From an uncultured Alistipes sp. (GTDB taxonomy: Bacteria > Bacteroidota > Bacteroidia > Bacteroidales > Rikenellaceae): a stretch of DNA of 12,121 nt. Each line of letters begins with the position of its first letter. The stretch's first letter is position 1. Positions 1-7,595 of the stretch are shown here, piece after piece. A program made the translations under genes and the position numbers. The DNA lies in NCBI RefSeq assembly GCF_902388705.1, contig NZ_CABMQJ010000059.1, positions 1 through 12,121 on the forward strand. The letters are read 5' to 3'. The notes beneath the pieces were generated by a model. It worked only from the letters and a program-made list of their open reading frames with translations, was not told the DNA's origin and searched no databases.

Positions 1-1
1 C

Positions 2-2455
2 GACCTCTTCTTCAGCGACGGCACGCGCATCGGCGTGACGGGCATCCCGGACAACGGGGATCCCAAAGTGGTGGAATTCGCCCCCAAACGTGTCAGATGG
101 GTGCGCTTCGTCGCCAACGACGCCGTCGGCTCCCATATCGGGCTCTCCGAAATCGAAGCTTTCCCGCCCGCCGAAGCCGGAGGCGATTTCGTGTCGCAGG
201 TCGACCCGTTCATCGAAACGACCAAGGGGCGTTATTTCTTTTTCATCACGGGCAACCAGCCCTTCGGCATGATAGGCGCGGCGCCCCTGACGCGCAACCG
301 CAACCAGTACGGCGGCGGATACAACTACAACACGACCGAGGTGCTGGGCTTCCCGCAGATACACAACTGGGTGCTGGCCGGGCTCACGCTGATGCCCACG
401 ACCGGCAATGTCGATCCCACGCGCGGCGAACGACACTGGAAATCGGCATTCCTGCACGAGGACGAAATCGCTCAGCCGGGCTATCACCGCCTTTTCCTGA
501 AAGATTACGGCATTTGGGTCGAGCAGACCGCGACCGACCGCACAGGGCTCTACCGCCTCACCTTCACGCACGACGCCGAAGCCGACCTGCTTATCAACCT
601 GGGCGGCTACCTGGCCTCGACGACCATGCGCAACGCCCGCGTGCGCCGCGTCGGGGAGCAGGAAATCGAAGGCAGTTTCGACACGTACGGGCGCCATTGG
701 GGCGGCCCCGAGAACGTCAAGGTCTACTTCGTCGTGCGCTTCGACCGGCCTTTCGACCGCCTCGACGGCTGGGCCGACAGCTGCCGCTATTACGGCATCG
801 ACACCCTCGCGGGCTCTTCGGCGATCACCCGGCGCCATCCGCGCGAGGAGTTGAGCTACCTCGACTCCCCCACGTCGGGCGTTTCGGCGCATTACGCCGT
901 CCGCACCGGCGACCGCATCCATGTCCGCACGGCCGTCTCCTACGTCAGCACGGACAATGCCCGGGAGAACCTCGAACACGACGCTTCGGCCGGGGAGGAG
1001 TTCGATGCCGTACGCCGCAGCGCCCAAAAGGAGTGGAACGAATGGCTGGGCCGCATCGAGGTCAGGGGCGGCACGCAGCAGCAGCGCACGAAATTCTATA
1101 CGGATCTGTGGCACGTGCTGCTGGGACGGCATAAAATCGACGACGTGAACGGCGAATATCCCGACCTGACGCAGGGCGAGCGCTACCGCTCCTTCACCCG
1201 CAACATCCGCCCCAAAACCCGCACGCTGCCCCGCGACGAACGGGGCGACGTCCTGCACCACATGTACAATTCCGACGCATTCTGGCTCACGCAGTGGAAC
1301 CTGAACATCCTCTGGGGACTGGGCTGGCCGGAGATGCTCGACGAAATGTCGGCGTCGCTCATCCGCTATGCCGACAACGGCGGACTGATTCCCCGCGGCC
1401 CCTGCGCCGGCGGTTACACCTATATTATGTCGGGCTGTCCCGCCACCCCGCTCATCGTGTCGGCTTTCAACAAGGGGCTGCTGACCAAATGCGATCCGAT
1501 GCATGCTTTCCGGACGATGCAGCGTAACCACATGCCTGGCGGCATGCTGGGTATCGGGGAGTTCTACCTCGAATCGGGGTACCAGCCCGGACGGGCCGGC
1601 ATGACAATCGAATCGAACTTCCAGGACTGGGCCCTCTCGCAAATGGCACGGCGCCTCAATCTGGGCGGGGAGGCCGCCGCGTTCGGCCGCCGCTCCGAGG
1701 GATGGCGCAAACTTTACCGTCCCGAACAGCAGCTGCTCTTCCCCAAAGACGAGCAGGGCAACTGGCTGCACGACGATCCGCTCAAGGGCACCGGCTGGAT
1801 CGAGGCCAACTCCTGGCAGGCGACATGGGGCGTTTCGCACGGACTGCGGGAGCTCGCGGCCCTGATGGGCGGAAACGACAAGTTCTGCGAAAAACTCAAT
1901 TATGCCTTCGAACAGGCCGCGCCGGAGGATTTCGTATTCGGCTACGGGAAAGGCTACGTGAGTTACGCCAACCAGCCCGGCTGCTCCAACGCCCACGTAT
2001 TCAGCTGGGGCGGAAAGCCGTGGATGACGCAGTACTGGGTACGCCGCGTAAACGAGCAGGCCTACGGGGCGACTACACCCGACCGCGGCTACGGCGGACA
2101 CGACGAAGACCAGGGACAGATGGGCGGCGTTAGCGCCCTGATGTCGCTCGGGCTGTTCAGCACGCGCGGCACGGCGGCGGCGCACCCCGTATACGAGATT
2201 ACCTCGCCCGTTTTCGATGAGGTGACAATACGCCTCGACAAACGCTATTACCCCGCCGACCGTTCCGACCGGTTCGTAATCCGCACGTACGGCAATTCGG
2301 CGGAAAACGTCTATATCCAGCGGGCCCGGCTCAACGGCCGCACGCTGAAAACATTCTGGTTCCCCCACGAGGAGTTCGCCCGCGGCGGTGTGCTCGAGTT
2401 GTGGTTGGGGCCCGAGCCCAACAAACGATGGGGCACGGCGGGATTTCCCGAATAA
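2..2455 (+). CDS. Glycoside hydrolase family 92 alpha-mannosidase with discoidin-like N-terminal domain (5' partial)
   Basis: The reading frame is open from the first complete codon at position 2, so the gene begins outside the window; the GTG at 35 is internal. The first 55 or so visible residues (to about position 185) look like the end of an F5/8 type C (discoidin-like) domain, with the pattern VRWVRFVAN followed by GLSEIEAF. The remaining 755 or so residues match GH92 and are the usual length for the family: VDPFIET, QPFGMIGAAP, GYNYNTTEVLGF, then IEANSWQATW (Glu codon 1802-1804, aligned with the family's catalytic acid) and GHDEDQGQMGG (Asp codons 2102-2104 and 2108-2110, aligned with the catalytic-base pair). 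The end, from YEITSPVFDEV to YIQRARLNGR, is the typical C-terminal beta-sandwich. GH92 enzymes are calcium-dependent inverting exo-alpha-mannosidases. The motifs depart from the common forms (EGNAWQY, GHxHxxPGA), so linkage specificity is open. The signal peptide lies outside the window, so location cannot be seen. Confidence 0.9.
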   Translation, partial: DLFFSDGTRIGVTGIPDNGDPKVVEFAPKRVRWVRFVANDAVGSHIGLSEIEAFPPAEAGGDFVSQVDPFIETTKGRYFFFITGNQPFGMIGAAPLTRNRNQYGGGYNYNTTEVLGFPQIHNWVLAGLTLMPTTGNVDPTRGERHWKSAFLHEDEIAQPGYHRLFLKDYGIWVEQTATDRTGLYRLTFTHDAEADLLINLGGYLASTTMRNARVRRVGEQEIEGSFDTYGRHWGGPENVKVYFVVRFDRPFDRLDGWADSCRYYGIDTLAGSSAITRRHPREELSYLDSPTSGVSAHYAVRTGDRIHVRTAVSYVSTDNARENLEHDASAGEEFDAVRRSAQKEWNEWLGRIEVRGGTQQQRTKFYTDLWHVLLGRHKIDDVNGEYPDLTQGERYRSFTRNIRPKTRTLPRDERGDVLHHMYNSDAFWLTQWNLNILWGLGWPEMLDEMSASLIRYADNGGLIPRGPCAGGYTYIMSGCPATPLIVSAFNKGLLTKCDPMHAFRTMQRNHMPGGMLGIGEFYLESGYQPGRAGMTIESNFQDWALSQMARRLNLGGEAAAFGRRSEGWRKLYRPEQQLLFPKDEQGNWLHDDPLKGTGWIEANSWQATWGVSHGLRELAALMGGNDKFCEKLNYAFEQAAPEDFVFGYGKGYVSYANQPGCSNAHVFSWGGKPWMTQYWVRRVNEQAYGATTPDRGYGGHDEDQGQMGGVSALMSLGLFSTRGTAAAHPVYEITSPVFDEVTIRLDKRYYPADRSDRFVIRTYGNSAENVYIQRARLNGRTLKTFWFPHEEFARGGVLELWLGPEPNKRWGTAGFPE

Positions 2456-2478
2456 AAAACGCCGTAGCACACATGCAT

Positions 2479-2505
2479 GGGCGCATCCGGTCAGCGGATG
2501 CGCCC
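2479..2505 (+). terminator. Probable terminator hairpin after the GH92 gene
   Basis: A perfect 11-bp stem, GGGCGCATCCG pairing with CGGATGCGCCC, encloses a 5-base loop (GTCAG). It lies 23 bases after the GH92 stop codon, and an A-run (2454-2459) precedes it. The following T-run is short (GTTTG), so intrinsic termination may be weak. It is the best candidate for ending the GH92 transcript before the separate susC promoter. Confidence 0.55.
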
Positions 2506-2608
2506 GTTTGCGTCAAACCGCCAGCATGTTTATACAAACACGAAGCATGAAAACGGCGAGAACCGGGCCGCGGCACGAAAAATCGCGGGGTCATTATGCA
2601 TACCCCTG

Positions 2609-2636
2609 AAAAACCCGCCCGCAGGCAACAGCGGGC
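2609..2636 (-). terminator. Candidate minus-strand terminator
   Basis: On the minus strand the stem GCCCGC, an 8-base loop and GCGGGC (positions 2636 down to 2617) are followed at once by GGGTTTTT. This is the usual form of an intrinsic terminator reading leftward. A second, weaker minus-strand hairpin (GGGGT/ACCCC, 2587-2606) is followed by GCGATTTTT. No convincing minus-strand gene ends here, so the transcript it would stop is unknown. It may serve as a bidirectional insulator between the two operons. Confidence 0.4.
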
Positions 2637-2660
2637 TTCGGCACTTATGCAGCCTTTAAC

Positions 2661-2691
2661 TTCGGACATTTCATCCTCCATAAAGTCCGAA
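2661..2691. promoter_or_regulatory. Inverted repeat, candidate operator upstream of the susC promoter
   Basis: TTCGGAC at 2661-2667 is repeated inverted as GTCCGAA at 2685-2691, with 17 bases between. A third half-site, CGGACAT, occurs at 2704-2710 as a direct repeat of 2663-2669. The repeat ends about 50 bases upstream of the -33 element of the operon promoter, a reasonable place for an activator site. No regulator gene is in the window, so the role is inferred from position and symmetry. It could also form a hairpin in a transcript. Confidence 0.35.
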
Positions 2692-2711
2692 ACATCCACC
2701 GGCCGGACATG

Positions 2712-2740
2712 AAAAATAATCGAAAAAACAACCGAAAAAA
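2712..2740. promoter_or_regulatory. Three spaced A-tracts upstream of the promoter
   Basis: Runs of five, six and six A bases start at 2712, 2723 and 2735, about one helical turn apart and ending directly at the -33 element. In otherwise GC-rich DNA this suggests bent DNA or an UP-like element that helps RNA polymerase. The last tract lies inside CAAC-N8-GTTG (2729-2744), a small inverted repeat overlapping the -33 element. Confidence 0.35.
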
Positions 2741-2771
2741 GTTGCATTTTAAAAATCTATATTTAAATTTG
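2741..2771 (+). promoter_or_regulatory. Bacteroidetes-type promoter of the susC operon
   Basis: GTTG at 2741-2744 fits the -33 element (consensus TTTG, one mismatch). TAAATTTG at 2764-2771 matches the -7 element TAnnTTTG exactly. The 19-base spacing is the known spacing for the Bacteroidetes primary sigma factor. Transcription would start near 2778, giving a leader of about 80 bases before the susC start codon. The region is AT-rich and lies between two separate transcription units, which supports the call. Confidence 0.75.
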
Positions 2772-2780
2772 CAGTACGCA

Positions 2781-2817
2781 ATAATGTTCAGACATTATGA
2801 AAAATGTTCAAATGTTA
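2781..2817 (+). promoter_or_regulatory. Repeat-rich segment in the susC 5' leader
   Basis: ATAATGT-TCAG-ACATTAT (2781-2798) is a perfect 7-bp palindrome with a 4-base loop, just after the predicted transcription start. ACATT at 2792-2796 can instead pair with AATGT at 2803-2807, so two exclusive hairpins are possible. AATGTTCA occurs at 2783-2790 and 2803-2810, and AATGTTAA follows at 2811. This could be an operator, a leader RNA switch or an antisense target; nothing in the sequence decides between these. Confidence 0.35.
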
Positions 2818-2856
2818 ATCGAAAAGCTCCAGTTCAACAACCTAAACTTTTAAACC

Positions 2857-5800
2857 ATGAAACATTTTTACCCAAACATTTTCGCAGGCAGGCTCCTTCG
2901 GAACAGGCTGCCGGGCGTAATGCGGGGCGGACTCGTCCTGACATTGTCGGCCCTGCTGCTGCCTGCCGCGGCGGAAGCATCGGAAACTAACGGCGGCACG
3001 ACGGCCGGCACCACCCAAACCGACGGGAGGGGGGGGGAAATCCGCTATGCCGTATCCGGCGTCGTTAAAGATGCGCACGGCGATGCAATAGCCGGCGCCT
3101 CCGTCGTAATCAAAGGCACTTCCCGCGGTACGCTGACCGACAGCAACGGACATTACACGCTCGAAGGCGTAAAGGCGGGCGATTTGCTCGAAATCTCGTT
3201 CCTCGGCATGCTGCCCCAGACCGTAATAGCGAATGCGGGACGCACGACGGCCGACGTCGTACTCCCGGAAGATACAATCGGCCTGGAAGACGTCGTAGTA
3301 ACGGGTTACACGACAATGAAACGAAAAGACATCACGGGTTCCGTAGCATCCATCTCCTCCGACCGGATTGCCCGCATACCCGCATACAACATCACCACTG
3401 CCCTCACAGGCATAGCCGGCATCCGCATGGACGGCGGTTCGATCCGCATCCGCGGCACCCGTTCGCGCAATGCGAGCAACGACCCGCTGATCGTCCTCGA
3501 CGGCATCACCTACGATGAAACCCTGGCCTCGATCAACCCGGGGGACATCGAATCCATCGACGTACTGAAAGACGCATCCTCGACGGCCATCTACGGCGCA
3601 CGGGGTGCCAACGGCGTTATCCTGATAACCACCAAGCAGGCGAAGCTGGGCAAGACGGTGGTAACCTACGACGGGTTCGTGGGTGCCGGCGTCAACAACC
3701 GCGGTTCGCTCGACGTGATGGACGCCGACGAATACATCGCTTTCCAGCGCGAGGCGAGCCGGGCCGCAGGAGTGTGGCACAGCGAAGCGGACGACGCAAA
3801 GGCATTTTTCGGCGTCGAGCTGGCAAACATGGGGAAGGTGAACACCGACTGGATGGGCAGCAATTACTTCAACAAAAAGCGCCTGTGGACGAGCCACTCC
3901 CTGACCATTTCGTCTGCGACAGACAAGAGCGCCTACAAAATCGCATTCAACTACAAGAACGAAGACAAACGCTACAAGAATGCCGGGAACGACCACTTCT
4001 ACCTGACCGCCGACCTTTCGCACAAGGTGCTTCCGTTCCTCAAGGTGGGACTTTCGAGCCGCGCCTACTACATCGTCAAGAACGACAAGCCGGACATGTT
4101 CAACCAATTCCTGCATATGTCCCCGCTCACGGAAATCAGGAATGAGGACGGCAGCTACAACGTCTATCCCTTCGGCGACCCGTTCGTGAAGAACCCCTAT
4201 ATGAACGAGAGCGACGACGTCTACAAGGACAAGACCGAAGAGTGGAAGCTCTTCCTGCGTTTCTTCGCACAGATCGACCTGGCCAAAGGCCTCACGTTCA
4301 ACACCAACTTCGCATACAGCCCCGCCTTCTCGTCGCGCGGCTATTACTACGACAACCGTTCGGTGTCGTATACCGACGAGCGCAACGTCGCCTTCATGCA
4401 CAACAACCGCAAGGCCGACTGGGTATGGAACAACGTACTCAACTACAAGCGCGCGTTCGGCAAGCACAATATCGACCTGACGGCCGTATACGAAATGCAG
4501 AACCGCCAGACAGTCAACGCATCCATGTCGGGCAAAGACCAGGAGTCGCCCGCCTATCTCTGGTACAACATGAGCCGCCTGACCGACTCGAAAACGCTCT
4601 CGTCGGGTTTCGTCCGCCAGCAGATGGTGTCGGTGGTGGGCCGCGTGCAGTATTCCTACGACGACCGCTACATCGTAACCGCATCGTTCCGCGAGGACGG
4701 GGCCTCGCAGCTGTCGGCAGGGCACAAGTGGGCGTTCTTCCCCTCGGCGGCCGTCGCATGGCGCATTTCCGAAGAGGCGTTCATAAAGGACGTGGAGTGG
4801 ATTTCGAACCTCAAACTGCGCGCCTCGTACGGTATGACGGGCAACTACTCGATCGCCCCCTACGCCACGGCAGGCACCCTGCACGGCAAATACGCCAATT
4901 TCAACGGCGGGGAAACGCACCGTCCGGGACTGGAGCCCGAAACCCGCCCGACACCCGACCTGGAGTGGGAGCGTAACAAGATGCTCGACATCGGCCTCGA
5001 CTTCGGATTCCTCAAGGGACGCATCCACGGTACAATCGACTATTACGATTCGAAGAGTTACGACCTGCTCTACCTCAAGGTGCTTCCCTACACCTCGGGA
5101 TTCAACAAGGCGTGGACGAACATCGGCGACACCCGCAACCGCGGATGGGAGGTAAGCCTTTCGACCGTTCCCGTGCAAACGAAGGATTTGCACCTGGGCG
5201 TGAACCTCTCGTATTACCGCAACAAGGAGGAGCTGGTGCGCCTGCAGGATCCGAACATGAAAGAGGACATCAGCAACGGCCTGTTCGTAGGGTACCCGGT
5301 CAACGGCGTGCACTACAACTACAAGCAGGTGGGCATCTGGCAGGAAAACGAAGCCGACCTGGCTGCCATCTACGGGCAGAAACCCGGCGAGGTGAAAATC
5401 GCCGACCTGGACGGCAACGGTAAAATAGACGGCAACGACCGCATGATTCTCGGCACGACGCGCCCCGACTGGGTGGGCGGCCTGCAAATCAATGCGGAGT
5501 GGAAAAACATCGACTTCTCGATCGACGTATACGGGGAGTTCGGCTCACTGGCCCACGACGGACGCAGCACGAGCGAGTGGGCGAACCAGCTGGGGCGCTG
5601 GAACACCTACAAAATCGACTACTGGACACCCGAAAAACCGTCGAACCGCCATCCGCGCCCGGTCGAAGGGCAGTCAATCAAGTACCTCGACGCGACGGGA
5701 TATTACAAGAACAGCTACGTCAACATCCGCAACATCACGCTCGGCTACACCCTGCCCAAGGCATGGATGGGACGCGTGGTGAAGAAAACACGCTTCTACG

Positions 5801-5901
5801 TGACGATGAACACGCCGTGGCGCTACAGCCAGCTCCAGAACACGGGCGGCATCTCGTGGTGGGAGTCGTTCTATATCTTCGGCGCAAATGTCCAGTTCTA
5901 A
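2857..5901 (+). CDS. susC-like: SusC-family TonB-linked outer membrane transporter
   Basis: This outer membrane channel would import glycan fragments into the periplasm using TonB energy, with the SusD protein encoded next as its lid. The 1014 residues are a normal length. A signal peptide (about 1-41, ending AEA) precedes a carboxypeptidase-regulatory-like beta-sandwich (about 64-138), the TonB box region DVVVTGY (145-151), the plug domain with IRIRG and VLKDASSTAIYGARGANGVI, and the 22-strand barrel ending in Phe. An acidic loop, DLDGNGKIDGND (850-861), resembles a calcium-binding motif common in the family. No STN domain is present, so it does not look like the type that signals through an anti-sigma factor. 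The ATG at 2857 is chosen because it gives a full signal peptide about 80 bases after the predicted transcription start. A run of nine G bases (3029-3037) lies in codons 58-60. The natural substrate cannot be read from the sequence; the mannosidases nearby suggest an alpha-mannoside. Confidence 0.95.
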   Translation: MKHFYPNIFAGRLLRNRLPGVMRGGLVLTLSALLLPAAAEASETNGGTTAGTTQTDGRGGEIRYAVSGVVKDAHGDAIAGASVVIKGTSRGTLTDSNGHYTLEGVKAGDLLEISFLGMLPQTVIANAGRTTADVVLPEDTIGLEDVVVTGYTTMKRKDITGSVASISSDRIARIPAYNITTALTGIAGIRMDGGSIRIRGTRSRNASNDPLIVLDGITYDETLASINPGDIESIDVLKDASSTAIYGARGANGVILITTKQAKLGKTVVTYDGFVGAGVNNRGSLDVMDADEYIAFQREASRAAGVWHSEADDAKAFFGVELANMGKVNTDWMGSNYFNKKRLWTSHSLTISSATDKSAYKIAFNYKNEDKRYKNAGNDHFYLTADLSHKVLPFLKVGLSSRAYYIVKNDKPDMFNQFLHMSPLTEIRNEDGSYNVYPFGDPFVKNPYMNESDDVYKDKTEEWKLFLRFFAQIDLAKGLTFNTNFAYSPAFSSRGYYYDNRSVSYTDERNVAFMHNNRKADWVWNNVLNYKRAFGKHNIDLTAVYEMQNRQTVNASMSGKDQESPAYLWYNMSRLTDSKTLSSGFVRQQMVSVVGRVQYSYDDRYIVTASFREDGASQLSAGHKWAFFPSAAVAWRISEEAFIKDVEWISNLKLRASYGMTGNYSIAPYATAGTLHGKYANFNGGETHRPGLEPETRPTPDLEWERNKMLDIGLDFGFLKGRIHGTIDYYDSKSYDLLYLKVLPYTSGFNKAWTNIGDTRNRGWEVSLSTVPVQTKDLHLGVNLSYYRNKEELVRLQDPNMKEDISNGLFVGYPVNGVHYNYKQVGIWQENEADLAAIYGQKPGEVKIADLDGNGKIDGNDRMILGTTRPDWVGGLQINAEWKNIDFSIDVYGEFGSLAHDGRSTSEWANQLGRWNTYKIDYWTPEKPSNRHPRPVEGQSIKYLDATGYYKNSYVNIRNITLGYTLPKAWMGRVVKKTRFYVTMNTPWRYSQLQNTGGISWWESFYIFGANVQF
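3029..3037. repeat. Homopolymer run of nine G inside susC
   Basis: Nine consecutive G bases encode part of Asp-Gly-Arg-Gly-Gly in the flexible linker between the signal peptide and the first domain of SusC. Such runs slip during replication, and a gain or loss of one base here would stop production of the transporter. It may be a phase-variation site, a chance run or a sequencing error; the frame is intact with nine. Confidence 0.9.
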
Positions 5902-5922
5902 CCTAAAATCCGAAAACCGAAT

Positions 5923-7566
5923 ATGAAAAAGATATTTATCCTGTTCGCTGCGGCCCTTGCGGTCGGCCTGACCGGATGCGTGAGTTTCCTCGAGGAGGAA
6001 TCCTACGGTTCGACGACCGAACTCTTCAAGGAAGAGAACGGCATCAAGGCTCTGGTATACCAAAGCTACACCAAAATCAACAACCTCTACGGCGGCGACG
6101 GACAATGGCCGCTGATGACCGAGCTGGGTACGGACATCTACCTGCGCGGCAAGAACCAGGGCGACGTGGGACTGTGCGACTACTACGGACTGGACGCCAC
6201 AAACGGCAACGTGACCTGGCTGTGGAACCACTGCTACAAGGCACTCTCCAACATCAACATGTTCTTCGAAACCATCGACGAAACACCCTTTGCCGACGAA
6301 AGCGAGAAAGATCAGTATAAAGCGGAGATGCATGTCATGCGCGCCCTGTTCCTCTGGATTATCACCGAAACCTGGGGCGATACGTACCTGCCGATGTCCA
6401 CCGACGAAACCGAAGGAACGGAAGCCCGCCGTTCGCCGCGCGCGAAATTCTACGAGGAGATCATCGGTTCGCTAAAAACGGCCATCGGACTCTTCCCCGA
6501 CACGCGAACAACGGAATCGGGCCGTATCGACATGCCTGCCGCAAAAGCGTTCCTCGCCCGCATGTACCTCTACGACGAACAGTGGGACGAAGCGGCCGAC
6601 ATGGCATCGCAGGTAATCGATCACTACGGGCTCGAACTCTGCCCCAGCCTCAAAGACCTGTGGGCCGACGACAAGACCAACAAGGAGTTCATCTGGACGA
6701 CGGAATTCACCGACGACGACGCATTCCGGCAGGCCAACGGCTACTGGTCGTGGTACGCCATGTACATCGACCGTTTCCCCGGCGTGCAGACCATGCTCAA
6801 ATGGACGGGATACGGCGGCTGCCAGGCAATTCCCTCGCCCTACTTCATGGATTTGTTCGACCGCGACGCCGACAGGCGCTGGAGCGACCTGCACCAGTGG
6901 GTATGGTACTACAACGACCCGGAGGACGACCGTTCGGCATTCCCGCTCAACCAGTGGCGCGAATACATCGACACGGCACTCTACCTCTGTCCCGACGTCC
7001 TGCCGCTGGCCGAGCACAAACGCATGGAGAAGACTTTCACCGTCTTCGACCGCAACGACATGTTCGACAAGGACGGCATTCCGCAGGATCGCTGGACGTT
7101 CATCGGCATGACCAAATTCTACGACCACACCCGGCCCGGCAACATGTCCACGCTCTCCGACCGCAGCTACCCCGTAATCCGGCTGGGCGAACTCTACCTG
7201 ATCCGCGCCGAGGCACGTATCCGCAGCACGACGGCCCAGGACCTGGAAGGAGCAGCCGCCGATATTACCGAACTGCGCAAACGCGCCGTCAACCACGAAA
7301 AACCAGAGTACGAAGAGGCCATGAAAGTCACCGAGGCGGACATGACGCTCGATTTCATCCTCGAGGAGCGGGCCCGCGAGCTTTTCGGCGAATGGCAGCG
7401 CAGGCTCGACCTGAAGCGTTTCGGCAGGCTTATCGACCAGGTGAGAATCTATAACCCCGACGCGAAAAACAACATCAAGGATTACCACATCGTCCGGCCC
7501 ATACCGCAGACGCAGTTCGACGGCATGCCCGACTGGACGACGCTGGGACAAAACGACGGTTATTAA
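5923..7566 (+). CDS. susD-like: SusD/RagB-family glycan-binding outer membrane lipoprotein
   Basis: This surface lipoprotein would bind the glycan and cover the SusC channel. Its 547 residues start with a lipoprotein signal (lipobox LTGC, Cys19). The N-terminal helical TPR-like part covers about residues 25-250. The C-terminal SusD domain shows YPVIRLGELYLIRAEARI (from 416), then LDFILEERAREL (from 476), then the conserved ending motif IPQTQF (from 527). It starts 21 bases after the susC stop codon, so the two genes are cotranscribed. The middle is rich in Trp and Tyr, as expected for a sugar-binding surface. The family is certain from sequence and position; the ligand is not, though an alpha-mannoside is inferred from the enzymes encoded nearby. 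Confidence 0.95.
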   Translation: MKKIFILFAAALAVGLTGCVSFLEEESYGSTTELFKEENGIKALVYQSYTKINNLYGGDGQWPLMTELGTDIYLRGKNQGDVGLCDYYGLDATNGNVTWLWNHCYKALSNINMFFETIDETPFADESEKDQYKAEMHVMRALFLWIITETWGDTYLPMSTDETEGTEARRSPRAKFYEEIIGSLKTAIGLFPDTRTTESGRIDMPAAKAFLARMYLYDEQWDEAADMASQVIDHYGLELCPSLKDLWADDKTNKEFIWTTEFTDDDAFRQANGYWSWYAMYIDRFPGVQTMLKWTGYGGCQAIPSPYFMDLFDRDADRRWSDLHQWVWYYNDPEDDRSAFPLNQWREYIDTALYLCPDVLPLAEHKRMEKTFTVFDRNDMFDKDGIPQDRWTFIGMTKFYDHTRPGNMSTLSDRSYPVIRLGELYLIRAEARIRSTTAQDLEGAAADITELRKRAVNHEKPEYEEAMKVTEADMTLDFILEERARELFGEWQRRLDLKRFGRLIDQVRIYNPDAKNNIKDYHIVRPIPQTQFDGMPDWTTLGQNDGY

Positions 7567-7595
7567 TCAATAATTTGCTAACTTTACGAACGACT

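Noticed and set aside
2331..2747. A minus-strand ORF of 138 codons spanning the GH92 end and the intergenic region
   Set aside because: It crosses both minus-strand hairpins and the GH92 coding end, has a composition unlike a real protein and no motif. Only the much shorter ORF in another frame (2710-2645) is mentioned, as a weak finding.
2709..2990. A plus-strand ORF of 93 codons upstream of and overlapping susC
   Set aside because: It begins upstream of the predicted promoter elements, runs through the promoter and leader and into susC in another frame, and its Lys/Asn-rich start only reflects the A-tracts.
5404..5440. An EF-hand or dockerin domain in SusC
   Set aside because: The DxDGNGxID pattern is a common loop in SusC proteins near the end of the barrel and is not a separate domain or a cellulosome dockerin.
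2842..5487. An 881-codon open frame on the minus strand opposite susC
   Set aside because: It lies wholly antisense to a clear SusC gene, has no recognisable domain, and its composition (rich in Val, Arg, Gly, His) is that of the complement of GC-rich coding sequence. Similar long antisense frames lie opposite the SusD, LamG and GH38 genes.
7575..7595. A TTG start for the LamG lipoprotein
   Set aside because: It would put seven extra residues before the signal peptide; the ATG at 7596 gives a standard MKR start and a well-placed lipobox.
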